A stretch of 64,000 nt of DNA, from positions 248,001-312,000 of the forward strand of contig NZ_JAIVKJ010000001.1 of assembly GCF_020524885.1 (NCBI RefSeq), read 5' to 3'. Below the pieces are notes generated by a model. It saw nothing but the letters and a program-made list of their open reading frames with translations. It was not told the DNA's origin and did no database searches. Source of the stretch: Microbulbifer elongatus. Lineage in GTDB: Bacteria > Pseudomonadota > Gammaproteobacteria > Pseudomonadales > Cellvibrionaceae. Position 1 is the stretch's first letter; each line of letters opens with the position of its first letter. The position numbers and the translations under genes are program-made. Of the stretch, positions 27,790-36,784 are shown one piece after another.

Positions 27790-28694
27790 AAAAATCTTTT
27801 CTTGCCAAAGTGTTGACCGTCGGACTGTTCGCCGCAAGTGCGATGTCGGTGCAGGCCCAGCGGGATTTCTCCAAGGTGGAAATCGAGCCCCAGCCGGTAG
27901 CGGAAAACCTGTACATGTTGACCGGGGCTGGTGGCAATATGGCTCTGTTTGCTGGCGACGACGGTGCTTTTCTGGTGGATGACCAGTTCGCCCCCCTGAG
28001 TGAAAAGATTCTCGCGGCGGTGGGTAAACTGACCGACAAGCCCCTGCGTTTTGTGGTCAACACACACTGGCACGGCGACCACACCGGCGGTAACGAAAAT
28101 CTGGGCAAGGCCGGTGCATTGATTGTGGCCCACGAAAATGTGCGCAAGCGCATGAGTACTGAGCAGTTCACCAAACTGTGGGACCGCACTACGCCTCCCG
28201 CTGCGGCGGGCGCGTTGCCGGTTATCACCTTTACCGATGCCACCACTTTTCACTGGAACGGTGACGAAGTACGTGTCCAGCACGTGGGGCCTGCGCATAC
28301 CGATGGCGATTCCATCATCATTTTCAAAAATGCCAATGTAATCCACATGGGCGACACCTTCTTCAATGGCAGCTACCCCTATGTGGACCTGTCCGCGGGG
28401 GGTAGCGTCGATGGTGTGATTACAAATGCGGCGCGGGTGCTCGAAATGGCGGACGACAAGACTCAAATTATTCCTGGCCACGGGCCGCTTACGGACAAGA
28501 AGGGGCTGCAGGAATATCACGACCTGCTTGTGCGCCTGCGCAACAAGATCAAGACATTGGTGGATGCGGGTAACTCCAAAGAGCAGGTCATTGCGGCCAA
28601 GCCTACAAAGGAGTTTGATGAACATTACGGGCAGGGTTTTATGAAGCCGGATATCTGGACGGGCATCGTGTACGACTCGCTCAAGCAGCAATAA
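27786..28694 (+). CDS. Secreted metallo-beta-lactamase-fold hydrolase
   Basis: A 302-residue protein with signal peptide (cleavage after SVQAQ, about 23). The MBL-fold metal motifs are NTHWHGDHTGGNE (H-x-H-x-D-H), VGPAHTDGDSIIIF, HMGDTFFNG and IIPGHGPLT. That gives the His/Asp set for a dinuclear zinc site. Overall it resembles periplasmic quinoprotein-relay/cyclase-like MBL proteins rather than lactamases; actual substrate unknown. It is the last gene of the operon (ATGA overlap with the GDPD gene) and is followed by a strong terminator. Confidence 0.85.
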   Translation: MKKSFLAKVLTVGLFAASAMSVQAQRDFSKVEIEPQPVAENLYMLTGAGGNMALFAGDDGAFLVDDQFAPLSEKILAAVGKLTDKPLRFVVNTHWHGDHTGGNENLGKAGALIVAHENVRKRMSTEQFTKLWDRTTPPAAAGALPVITFTDATTFHWNGDEVRVQHVGPAHTDGDSIIIFKNANVIHMGDTFFNGSYPYVDLSAGGSVDGVITNAARVLEMADDKTQIIPGHGPLTDKKGLQEYHDLLVRLRNKIKTLVDAGNSKEQVIAAKPTKEFDEHYGQGFMKPDIWTGIVYDSLKQQ

Positions 28695-28750
28695 ATCAGG
28701 CCCCAAAACACGTGGCCCCAAAAAACCAGGCCTCAAAAGACAATGAAATG

Positions 28751-28788
28751 AAAAAGGGCAAAGCACGGAGAGTGCTTTGCCCTTTTTT
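28751..28788. terminator. Bidirectional terminator after the MBL-fold gene
   Basis: A perfect 16-bp stem (28751-28766 / 28772-28787) with core GGGCAAAGCAC, a 5-base loop and A5/T7 ends. It lies between convergent genes and ends both the five-gene operon and the leftward RND pump operon. Confidence 0.92.
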
Positions 28789-28815
28789 TGTTTTCGGGGT
28801 TTGTCGGGGAGCCGA

Positions 28816-31800
28816 TCAGCTGGTTGCTGCGGCTCCCGAATCTGCCGCCAGCTGGTCGTTCTCCTTGTGCGGATTTTTTATCCGGAACCAGGCTGCATAG
28901 AGCGCCGGCAAAAATAGCAGCGTGAGCGCGGTGGCCACAATGAGCCCGCCCATGATCGCCACCGCCATGGGGCCGAAGAAGTCACTGCGAGATAGCGGAA
29001 TCATCGCCAGTACCGCGGTGAGTGCGGTCAGCACAATCGGGCGGAAGCGGCGCACGGTAGATTCCACAATGGCGTCCCAGGGCACAAGCCCCTGACGTAT
29101 ATCCTGCTCGATCTGATCCACCAGAATCACCGAGTTACGCATGATCATACCCGCCAGGGCAATGGTGCCGAGCATGGCGACAAAGCCAAACGGCTGGTTG
29201 AATAGCAGAAGGAACAGAGTGACCCCGATAATCCCCAATGGCGCGGTGAGAAATACCATCGCAGACAGGGAGAAACTGCGCAGTTGCAGCATCAGCAGGG
29301 TAAACACCACAAAGATAAACAACGGCATGCCGGCATTCACTGAATCCTGCCCCCGTGCGGACTCCTCCACACTGCCGCCCACTTCCAGGAGGTAGCCCGG
29401 CGGTAAGCTGTCGCGCAATGCCTGAAGCTGAGGCCGGATACTGGCGACCACGGTAGCGGGTTGCTGGGTGCCGTAAATATCGGCGCGCACGGTGACCGTG
29501 GGCAGACGGTCCCGGTGCCAGATCACCCCTTCTTCAAAGCCGTAGTCGAGTGTGGCGATCTGGTTCAGGGGCAAGGACTTGCCCGTGTCCGTCTGCACCG
29601 CCAGGTTGCCCAGCTGTTCCAGTGCCTGGCGTTCCCGCTCCTGGCCACGCAGGGCTACGGCGATCAGTTCATTGTCTTCCCGGTATTGGCCGACGGCGGT
29701 GCCGGACAGTGAGCCCTGCAGCGCGCGCGACAGGGAGGCGGTGCTAACACCCATTTCGCGTGCACGGGCCTGATCCACTTCCAGTTTTACCACCTTGCTG
29801 GGCTCCTCCCAGTCCAGGTGGACATTGGCTACGTCTTCGTTGCCACGCACCACGGCGGCCACTTCGCGGGCAATACGACGAGCCTCGCTGATATGCTCAC
29901 CGGAAACCCGGAACTGCACCGGATAACCCACCGGCGGTCCGTTCTCCAGCCGCGATACCCGCGTTCGCACCGCCGGGAACTGTTCTCCCAGGGTGGAGAT
30001 CAACCACCGGCGCACCTGCTCCCGCTCTTCCACATTGCGGGTCAGCACCACAAACTGGGCGAAGCTGGCGGCGGGCAACTGCTGGTCCAGCGGCAGATAA
30101 AACCGCGGTGAACCGGTGCCGACATAAGCCACATAATTCTCGATCAACGGGTTCTGTGACAGCAGCTCCTCCAACCGCAGCGCCTGCTCCTCTGTGGCGT
30201 GCAGCGACGCTCCCTCGTTCAGTTTCAGATCCACCATCAGCTCCAGGCGTGCGGAGGAGGGGAAGAACTGTTGCGGTACAAAGCGGAACAGGAAAATCGA
30301 GCCTGCAAAAACCACCACGGTCAGCAGCAATACGGTTTTGCGATAGTGCAGGCACCAGTTGAGTATGCGGCGGAAGCGCTGGTAGAAGGGCTTGCTGTAA
30401 GGATCTTTCTCGGTAGCGCCACTTGTCGAAGCGTTGCTGGAAGGGTCGTGGCCGCCATGTTCCGGCAGCAGGCGGTTACCCAGGTAGGGCACAAAAATGA
30501 CCGCCGCCACCCAGGAGGCGAGCAGGGAAAGCGTCACCACCTGGAAAATGGAGCGGGTGTATTCGCCGGTGCCGGATTGCGCGGTGGCAATGGGCAGGAA
30601 ACCCGCGGCGGTGATGAGTGTGCCGGTCAGCATGGGGAAGGCGGTACTGGTCCAGGCAAAGCCTGCCGCTTTTAGTCGGCTCAGGCCCTGTTCCATTTTG
30701 ATCGCCATCATTTCTACAGCGATGATCGCATCGTCCACCATTAGTCCGAGGGCGAGCACCAGGGCGCCCAGAGAAATCTTGTGCAGACCGATGTCAAAGT
30801 AATTCATCAGCGCGAAGGTCATTGCCAGCACCAGCGGGATGGACAGCGCCACTACCAGTCCGGTGCGAAAGCCCAGTGAGAAAAAGCTCACCAGCATCAC
30901 AATCACCAGTGCTTCGATCAGCACTTTCACGAATTCGCCCACGCCACTTTTTACCGCTGCCGGCTGGTCGGATACCTTGCTCAGGGTTAGCCCCACCGGC
31001 AGATCCTGCTGCAGTGTTTCCACCGCGGCATCCAGCCTTTCACCCAGCTGCAGAATATCGCCGCCGGATTTCATCGACACCGCGATACCGATGGCATCCT
31101 CACCCATAAAGCGCATGCGCGGTTGCGGCGGATCACTGAAACCGCGCTCTACATTGGCAATGTCGCCGAGGGTTAACGTGTGGCCGTTAGCGTGGATAGG
31201 GAACTGGCGGATTTCGTCGACGCTGCGGAACTGGCCACTGATGCGGATGCGCACCCGGTCGCTGATCGCCTCCACAATACCGGCGTCGGCCATCTGGTTT
31301 TGCGCCTGCAGCACGGACTGTACTGCGGAGAGTGGAATCCCCAGGGACGCCAGCTTGGCATTGGAAATTTCGACCCAGACTTTTTCATCCTGCAGGCCCA
31401 GCAGTTCTACCTTGCCCACGTCATCGACCCTTTGCAGTGCCAGCTGCAGCCGATCGGCGTAGTCCTTCATCAACGCGTAGTCAAAACCCTGACCGGTCAA
31501 TGCGTAGATATTGCCGAAGGTAGTACCGAATTCGTCGTTAAAAAATGGACCCTGGATATCCGCAGGCAATGACTGGCGAATATCACCCACTTTTTTCCGC
31601 ACCTGATACCAGAGGTCGGGGATTTCCGCGGAGCGCATATCGTCGCGAGCCACAAACATGACCTGGGACTGGCCCGGGCGGGAAAAGGAGGTGATGCGCT
31701 GGTAGTCACCGGTCTCCATTAACTTCTTTTCGATGCGCTCGGTTACCTGGCGGGAAACTTCCTCGGCACTGGCGCCGGGCCACAGGGTGTTGACCACCAT

Positions 31801-31938
31801 AACCTTGAAGGTGAAGGGAGGATCTTCACTTTGTCCCAGCTGGGTATAGGAGATGGCCCCTATCAGACCTAGCACCAACATGGTGTAAAGCACCAGCGGT
31901 TTATTTTTCAGCGCCCACTCGGAGAGATTGAATGACAT
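28816..31938 (-). CDS. RND efflux pump inner-membrane transporter (HAE1 family)
   Basis: A 1040-residue proton-driven RND permease. First TM (LVLYTMLVLGLIGAISY), a porter domain beginning QLGQSEDPPFTFKVMVVNTLWPGASAEEV (in part), a TM block with GLMVDDAIIAVEMM and the second large loop (FRFVPQQFFPSSARLELMVDL, in part). The C-terminal TM block ends FLPALYAAWFRIK. The DD pair in TM4 (VDDAI) is the expected proton relay. It is cotranscribed with the adaptor gene 62 bp upstream. No outer-membrane channel gene is present, so a TolC-like partner elsewhere is expected. Sequence is closer to the VexF/MexK-like HAE1 branch than to AcrB; substrate unknown. Confidence 0.92.
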   Translation of the reverse strand: MSFNLSEWALKNKPLVLYTMLVLGLIGAISYTQLGQSEDPPFTFKVMVVNTLWPGASAEEVSRQVTERIEKKLMETGDYQRITSFSRPGQSQVMFVARDDMRSAEIPDLWYQVRKKVGDIRQSLPADIQGPFFNDEFGTTFGNIYALTGQGFDYALMKDYADRLQLALQRVDDVGKVELLGLQDEKVWVEISNAKLASLGIPLSAVQSVLQAQNQMADAGIVEAISDRVRIRISGQFRSVDEIRQFPIHANGHTLTLGDIANVERGFSDPPQPRMRFMGEDAIGIAVSMKSGGDILQLGERLDAAVETLQQDLPVGLTLSKVSDQPAAVKSGVGEFVKVLIEALVIVMLVSFFSLGFRTGLVVALSIPLVLAMTFALMNYFDIGLHKISLGALVLALGLMVDDAIIAVEMMAIKMEQGLSRLKAAGFAWTSTAFPMLTGTLITAAGFLPIATAQSGTGEYTRSIFQVVTLSLLASWVAAVIFVPYLGNRLLPEHGGHDPSSNASTSGATEKDPYSKPFYQRFRRILNWCLHYRKTVLLLTVVVFAGSIFLFRFVPQQFFPSSARLELMVDLKLNEGASLHATEEQALRLEELLSQNPLIENYVAYVGTGSPRFYLPLDQQLPAASFAQFVVLTRNVEEREQVRRWLISTLGEQFPAVRTRVSRLENGPPVGYPVQFRVSGEHISEARRIAREVAAVVRGNEDVANVHLDWEEPSKVVKLEVDQARAREMGVSTASLSRALQGSLSGTAVGQYREDNELIAVALRGQERERQALEQLGNLAVQTDTGKSLPLNQIATLDYGFEEGVIWHRDRLPTVTVRADIYGTQQPATVVASIRPQLQALRDSLPPGYLLEVGGSVEESARGQDSVNAGMPLFIFVVFTLLMLQLRSFSLSAMVFLTAPLGIIGVTLFLLLFNQPFGFVAMLGTIALAGMIMRNSVILVDQIEQDIRQGLVPWDAIVESTVRRFRPIVLTALTAVLAMIPLSRSDFFGPMAVAIMGGLIVATALTLLFLPALYAAWFRIKNPHKENDQLAADSGAAATS

Positions 31939-31980
31939 CTTGGTGTGTCCGTGAATACAGGGGATTTTTACAGGCTCTTT

Positions 31981-32020
31981 TTAAAAGCTGTACGCCAGGC
32001 TTAAAAGCTGTGCGCCAGGC
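31981..32020. repeat. 20-bp tandem duplication across the adaptor stop codon
   Basis: 31981-32000 and 32001-32020 are identical except for one base (ttaaaagctgtRcgccaggc). The first copy in gene orientation contains the last codons and stop of the RND adaptor; the second re-creates the same end directly downstream. A recent slippage-type duplication is the likely origin. Confidence 0.9.
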
Positions 32021-33158
32021 GGTCGTCGGATTCGATCGGCCGGTTATGGCGGTCCACCGGGCGCACCCGCTGTCCTTCACGAACGAGCTGGGTTCCGGCG
32101 GAGAGTACCCAGTCTTGTGGTGTAAGACTGGAAATCACTTCTGCATATTCATGGCCGTAATTCGCCACGGTGACCGCGACCTTGTGCAGGGTGAAAGTCT
32201 CCGGGGCCATGCGCCACACGTAGGCCTCAGCACCGTCTGCAGTAATCGCCGACATGGGCAGCCGCTGGGTGGGGCGGCTTGCGCTGGTGCGGGCATATAC
32301 ACGGGCACTCTGGCCCAACTGAGGCTTGCTGTTGGCGCTGCCGTCCAGTGAGAACGCGACCCGGGCTTCAAAGGTGCGCAGCCCCGATTCTGCGGCGGGG
32401 GAGAGTTCCCGCACCTGGCCGCGAATCGGCGTGCCCGGTTCGGACCAGAGTTCGATGGTCACCGGCTGGCCCACGGCGAAACGCGTCACTTCATGTTCTG
32501 GCAGGTCGATACGGACTTCGCGCTCACCGTCGGCGGCCATGGCAAATACCGCTTGGCCGGCGCTGACTACCTGGCCGGCATCGATGCTGCGGCGGGTGAT
32601 CACGCCATCGCTGGGCGCCTTCAACACGGCGTATTCCGCCTGGTTATCGGCGACCTTCCACTGGGCACGGGCGCGTTCCAGTTGCGCGACGCTGCTGTCG
32701 TGGCGAGTTTTCACCGCATCGAACTGGGATTCGCCGATCAGCTTCCGCTTCAGCAGGTCGCGGTAGCGTGTCAGTTCATTAGCGGCATTGCGGCTCTCGG
32801 TCTGTGCGGCTTCAAGTTGCGCTCTCGCCGCATCCCGCTGGAGTTGCAGGTCTCGGGCATCCAGCTCCGCCAGCGGCTGCCCCCGCTTGACCCAATCTCC
32901 CACCTCTACCAGGCGGCGGGTTACCGCGCCCCCCACACGAAAGGCCAGTGTCGGCTCGTGCCGCGCACGCACCTCACCCGGGTAGACGGCCAGTTGGCTG
33001 TCGGTAACCGTGGGATGGACCACGATGGCGGGTCGCGGGGGCTTGGCTTTCTCGGCCTCCGGGGCCGAACAGGCGGTCAGGTTAAGCAGGGTGAACGTGA
33101 AGACCAGCGTGGCTGCCAGCCTGAGAGTGGGTACACGGCGCGAGAGGAAGCTTTTCAT
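32001..33158 (-). CDS. RND efflux periplasmic adaptor lipoprotein
   Basis: A 385-residue membrane-fusion protein. Lipobox LLNLTAC (Cys about 30); barrel-sandwich segments (FRVGGAVTRRLVEVGDWVKRGQPLAELD, in part), alpha-hairpin about 105-175 (QRDAARAQLEAAQTESRNAANEL, in part), then LKAPSDGVITRRSIDAGQVVSAGQ (in part) and the beta-barrel and membrane-proximal domains. It precedes the RND transporter on the same strand and is read divergently from the TetR regulator. The stop codon lies in a 20-bp tandem duplication. Confidence 0.92.
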   Translation of the reverse strand: MKSFLSRRVPTLRLAATLVFTFTLLNLTACSAPEAEKAKPPRPAIVVHPTVTDSQLAVYPGEVRARHEPTLAFRVGGAVTRRLVEVGDWVKRGQPLAELDARDLQLQRDAARAQLEAAQTESRNAANELTRYRDLLKRKLIGESQFDAVKTRHDSSVAQLERARAQWKVADNQAEYAVLKAPSDGVITRRSIDAGQVVSAGQAVFAMAADGEREVRIDLPEHEVTRFAVGQPVTIELWSEPGTPIRGQVRELSPAAESGLRTFEARVAFSLDGSANSKPQLGQSARVYARTSASRPTQRLPMSAITADGAEAYVWRMAPETFTLHKVAVTVANYGHEYAEVISSLTPQDWVLSAGTQLVREGQRVRPVDRHNRPIESDDRLAHSF

Positions 33159-33262
33159 AAATGCCTCGTTCCTTGTGGTTCGCGGGTTGCGGCGGCACTT
33201 GGGGGTGGGGATGGCGGCGGAAACTGGTACAGTTGTCTGCCATACCTTGCCAGTGCAAATTG

Positions 33263-33297
33263 CTATACTGGCGAGTATAGTAAGTATATTAAACTCG
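33263..33297. promoter_or_regulatory. Overlapping palindromes, likely TetR-family operator
   Basis: Two overlapping inverted repeats lie between the divergent pump and tetR genes. CTATACT-GGCG-AGTATAG (33263-33280) has perfect 7-bp arms. CGAGTATAGTA...TAAACTCG spans 33272-33297 as an imperfect 26-bp palindrome. Size and position suit a TetR-type operator controlling both directions. Confidence 0.65.
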
Positions 33298-33377
33298 TGA
33301 GTCCACTAATTCGGTGGCGGCGAGCGCGTGCTTCAACGTTGATTGCGTGAAGTGCGACATAACGATGATGACGACCC

Positions 33378-34028
33378 ATGAGCGAATCCATTTCTACCAG
33401 TTCCGTACCCGCCAGCCGTGGCCGCCCCAAAGACCCCGCCAAGCGGCAGGCCATTCTGGAGGCCGCCAAGCACCTGTTTCTTGCCCATGGCTTTACCGGC
33501 ACCAGCATGGATGCCGTGGCAAGTGAAGCCGGGGTGTCCAAGCTCACGGTGTACAGCCATTTCTCCGATAAGGAGACCCTGTTCTGCGCCGCTATCGAGG
33601 CCAAGTGCTGCAGCCAGATGCCGGTGGTGATGTTTACCCTGGAGCCGGGCATGCCGGTGGTGGAGATGCTGCACAAAATCGGCGAGGCATTTCTGGAAAT
33701 GCTCTACCACGAGGATTCCCTGAGGCTGATGCGCCTGATCAGCGCGGTGGGCGCCCAGGACCAGACCATGGCCAACCTGTTTTACGAGGCAGGCCCGATG
33801 CGCACACGCAACGAGATGATCCGGTTCCTGAATCGCGCCTGCGAGCTGGGACAGTTGCAAGTGGCGGATACCGAACGGGCCTCGGAGCTTTTCTTTGGTA
33901 TGTTGCAGGGCGGCTGCCGACATATTCAGATCATGCTGGGGTGCAGCGAGCCTCCAGCCAGGTCAGAAATCCGTGAGCATGTGGCGGAAGTGGTGCGGGT
34001 GTTTGCGCGGGCGTATGGCACCGCGTAA
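33378..34028 (+). CDS. TetR/AcrR-family transcriptional regulator
   Basis: A 216-residue regulator. The N-terminal TetR helix-turn-helix (about 15-62: GRPKDPAKRQAILEAAKHLFL in part, GTSMDAVASEAGVSKLTVYSHFSDKETLF in part) is followed by an all-helical C-terminal ligand domain of the TetR_C AefR-like kind (FLEMLYHEDSLRLMRLI). It is divergent from the RND adaptor gene, with palindromic sites between them, so it probably represses the pump and itself. ATG at 33378. A terminator shared with the convergent YadH-like gene follows. Confidence 0.9.
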   Translation: MSESISTSSVPASRGRPKDPAKRQAILEAAKHLFLAHGFTGTSMDAVASEAGVSKLTVYSHFSDKETLFCAAIEAKCCSQMPVVMFTLEPGMPVVEMLHKIGEAFLEMLYHEDSLRLMRLISAVGAQDQTMANLFYEAGPMRTRNEMIRFLNRACELGQLQVADTERASELFFGMLQGGCRHIQIMLGCSEPPARSEIREHVAEVVRVFARAYGTA

Positions 34029-34050
34029 GCCATGTCCATTACCTGGCGAT

Positions 34051-34087
34051 AAAAAAGCCCGCGGGGAAAAATCCGGCGGGCTTTTTT
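34051..34087. terminator. Bidirectional terminator between tetR and the ABC permease gene
   Basis: Stem AAAAAAGCCCGC (34051-34062) pairs with GCGGGCTTTTTT (34076-34087), with a 13-base loop and a long T-run. It serves two convergent genes. Confidence 0.87.
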
Positions 34088-34102
34088 TTTGTGCAAATTC
34101 TG

Positions 34103-34870
34103 TCAGGTACGTATCTTGTAACCGGTGCGGAATATCCACCAGATGCCTGTCATGCACAGCAGCAGGAAAAACAGGGTCATACCCAGGCTGATGCCCACGT
34201 TCACATCGGCAACACCGTAAAACGCCCAGCGGAATCCACTGATCAGGTAAACCACTGGGTTGAACAGGGTCACCTTCTGCCAGAACTCCGGCAACATGTT
34301 GATGGAGTAAAAGGCACCGCCGAGAAAGGTCAGCGGGGTGATCACCATCAGCGGGATAATCTGTAGTTTCTGGAAGTCGTCCGCCCAGATACCGATAATA
34401 AAACCGAACATGCTGAAGGTGACTGCTGTAAGAATAAGGAATCCAATCATCCAGAAGGGATGGGCGATTTCATAGTCCACAAAAAAGCGCGCGGTGATCA
34501 GGATCAGGATGCCAATAATCACCGATTTGGTAGCCGCCGCGCCCACATAGCCGGCGACAATTTCAAACGCGGAAACCGGCGCAGACAGTACCTCGTATAT
34601 GGTGCCGCTGAATTTTGGAAAGAAAATGCCGAACGAGGCGTTGGAAATACTTTCACTGAGCAGTGACAGCATGATCAGGCCGGGAATAATAAAGGCCCCG
34701 TAACTGACACCCTCGATATCGCCAAGACGCGAGCCGATCGCGGTACCGAACACGATAAAGTACAGGCAGGTGGAAATCACTGGCCAGGCAATACTTTGCA
34801 TCAGGGTGCGCGCAGTGCGGGCCATTTCAAATTTATAGATGGCGCGGATACCGTAAACATTCATCATCAA
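34103..34870 (-). CDS. ABC-2 type transporter permease (YadH-like)
   Basis: A 255-residue inner-membrane protein with about six TM helices (e.g. [52 protein letters not shown] in part, [17 protein letters not shown]). The N-terminus [18 protein letters not shown] matches YadH-type exporters. It is the partner of the ATPase encoded 5 bp upstream on the same strand. Substrate unknown in the family. Confidence 0.88.
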   Translation of the reverse strand: MMMNVYGIRAIYKFEMARTARTLMQSIAWPVISTCLYFIVFGTAIGSRLGDIEGVSYGAFIIPGLIMLSLLSESISNASFGIFFPKFSGTIYEVLSAPVSAFEIVAGYVGAAATKSVIIGILILITARFFVDYEIAHPFWMIGFLILTAVTFSMFGFIIGIWADDFQKLQIIPLMVITPLTFLGGAFYSINMLPEFWQKVTLFNPVVYLISGFRWAFYGVADVNVGISLGMTLFFLLLCMTGIWWIFRTGYKIRT

Positions 34871-34875
34871 TCCCC

Positions 34876-35823
34876 TTATCCGGCCTGCTGGCGTTCATTC
34901 TGGCTTTGGTGCACCAGGTTGACGAAAATTTCTTCCAGTGAGCTTTCACTGGAGTGCAGGTCCTTGAATTCAATGCCCTGTTGATTCAGTTGCCGCAGCA
35001 GTTCGGCAATACCGGTATGCTCGCGCTGGGTATCAAAGGTAAAAATGAGCTGGTTGCCTTCATCGGCGACTTCCAGTGCGAATTCGCTGAGGCTCTCGGG
35101 GAGTGCGGTAACCGGGTTCTGAAGGTGAATGGTCAGCTGCTTCTTGCCCAGCTTGTGCATCAGGGTGTGTTTTTCCTCCACCAGTACCAGCTCGCCGTGA
35201 TTGATGACACCGATACGGTCGGCCATTTCCTCGGCCTCCTCGATGTAATGGGTGGTGAGAATCACGGTCACACCGTTTTCGCGCAGACCGCGTACCATCT
35301 CCCACATATCCCGGCGCAATTCCACGTCGACACCTGCGGTGGGTTCATCGAGGAACAGGATGCTGGGTTCGTGGGAGAGTGCCTTGGCGATCATCACCCG
35401 GCGTTTCATGCCGCCAGACAGCGCCATAATGCGGCTGTCTTTTTTATCCCACAGGGAAAGTTGGCGCAGGATCTTCTCGATATATTCCGGATTTGGCGCT
35501 TTGCCAAACAGCCCGCGGCTAAAGGTTACGGTGCTCCACACACTCTCGAAGGAATCTGTGGATAACTCCTGGGGTACCAGGCCGATCTTGCTGCGGGCCG
35601 CACGGAAGGCGCGCTGGATGTCGTGTCCATCGGCGGTGACCGTTCCGGTGGTGGGATTGACGATACCGCAGATAATACTGATCAGGGTGGTCTTGCCAGC
35701 GCCATTCGGGCCTAGCAGGGCAAAGATTTCACCGCGATGTATCTGTAGGTCGACGGACTTGAGCGCGGTAAATCCTCCGGCATAGGTCTTGCCGACGCCC
35801 TCGATAGAAATGATCGGTTGCAC
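34876..35823 (-). CDS. ABC transporter ATP-binding protein (YadG-like)
   Basis: A 315-residue ATPase. Walker [11 protein letters not shown]-loop VPQELSTD, signature [15 protein letters not shown], Walker [13 protein letters not shown] and switch [16 protein letters not shown]. The start is GTG at 35823 with AAGGGGGAAGC upstream; an ATG 15 codons earlier adds a Cys-rich stretch not found in the family and has no ribosome-binding site. With the YadH-like permease it forms a two-gene exporter. Confidence 0.9.
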   Translation of the reverse strand: MQPIISIEGVGKTYAGGFTALKSVDLQIHRGEIFALLGPNGAGKTTLISIICGIVNPTTGTVTADGHDIQRAFRAARSKIGLVPQELSTDSFESVWSTVTFSRGLFGKAPNPEYIEKILRQLSLWDKKDSRIMALSGGMKRRVMIAKALSHEPSILFLDEPTAGVDVELRRDMWEMVRGLRENGVTVILTTHYIEEAEEMADRIGVINHGELVLVEEKHTLMHKLGKKQLTIHLQNPVTALPESLSEFALEVADEGNQLIFTFDTQREHTGIAELLRQLNQQGIEFKDLHSSESSLEEIFVNLVHQSQNERQQAG

Positions 35824-35928
35824 GCTTCCCCCTTGTTGGTAGTGCGTATCGCAAAAATTGCGGCACATTGTGCCCCGAAGCGCGGTCGGCGCGCTAGCGG
35901 GGGCGTGGGAAAGGCATGCAGTGCGGGA

Positions 35929-36657
35929 TTACCATTCGAAGATTTTGTTGTAGAAGGCGACTGCACCCTCGTAGGCATCGTTAGCGGCTTCTTCGTTGTA
36001 GGCGAGAGGAATGCCAAACTTTTCGCCGCGGCCGGTGGCAGCAGGGTTGGTAAAGCCGTGCTTGGCACCGGGGTAGCTGATGACGTCAAAGCGCACGCCG
36101 GCGGACTGCATTTCCTGCACAAAGTTCGCCACCTGCTCGGCGGGGATCATGTCGTCGTCACCACCGGTGTAAACCTGGATCTGGGCTTTGACATCGCCGG
36201 GCTTGATTTTCACGTCGGTTTCCAGAGCACCGTGGAAACTGACCACGCCTTTCAATGGCAGGCCGAGTCTAGCCATGGTCAGTGAAACGGCGCCGCCGAA
36301 GCAGTAGCCCTGGGCGGCGATTTCACCGGTCAGGACGGTTTCGTGATTGTTGATCAGATCGAGTGCGGCCTTGAAGCACTTGAGTGCTGCACCCTCGGTT
36401 TCGATCGTTTTGTTCATCAGCGCGGCGGCGTCGTCAGGGTTGTCTGCGCCCTTGCCGGTACCGTACATGTCGAGGGCAAAGGCAGTGAAGCCTTCGGCGG
36501 CCAAACGCTCGGCTTCTTCCTTGGTAAAGTCGTTCATGCCCCACCATTCGTGGACCAGAAGGATGGCGGGCCGTTTGCCCTCGATGCTTTCATCGTAGGC
36601 CAGGTAGCCGGTAAAGGATTCGCCGTCGATGGTGTATTCGATTTCTTCGGTGTGCAC
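35929..36657 (-). CDS. Dienelactone hydrolase family protein
   Basis: A 242-residue alpha/beta hydrolase. Oxyanion-region LLVHEWWGMND, nucleophile elbow GYCFGGAVSL (Cys in place of Ser), acid in GGDDDMIPAEQV and catalytic His in GAKHGFTNP: the Cys-Asp-His triad of dienelactone hydrolases. The start is GTG at 36657, set by AGGAGG six bases upstream; the open frame extends far further but in a composition typical of antisense to trmH. No signal peptide, so cytosolic. Substrate not deducible; DLH-family enzymes cleave small esters and lactones. Confidence 0.88.
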   Translation of the reverse strand: MHTEEIEYTIDGESFTGYLAYDESIEGKRPAILLVHEWWGMNDFTKEEAERLAAEGFTAFALDMYGTGKGADNPDDAAALMNKTIETEGAALKCFKAALDLINNHETVLTGEIAAQGYCFGGAVSLTMARLGLPLKGVVSFHGALETDVKIKPGDVKAQIQVYTGGDDDMIPAEQVANFVQEMQSAGVRFDVISYPGAKHGFTNPAATGRGEKFGIPLAYNEEAANDAYEGAVAFYNKIFEW

Positions 36658-36784
36658 TACGCCCTCCTTGAGGAATGCTTGGTCTTGGAAATGGTTTGTC
36701 AAGGGTAGATGGGTGCTGGATTTGGTGCAACGGGCAGTGGGGCTTGGGGAGTGCTGTGGCGGCACTTTGCCTTCGCTTTTGACT

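Noticed and set aside
32493-33350. 285-codon plus-strand frame over the RND adaptor
   Set aside because: Antisense to a clear adaptor gene, with no motif and running into the operator region.
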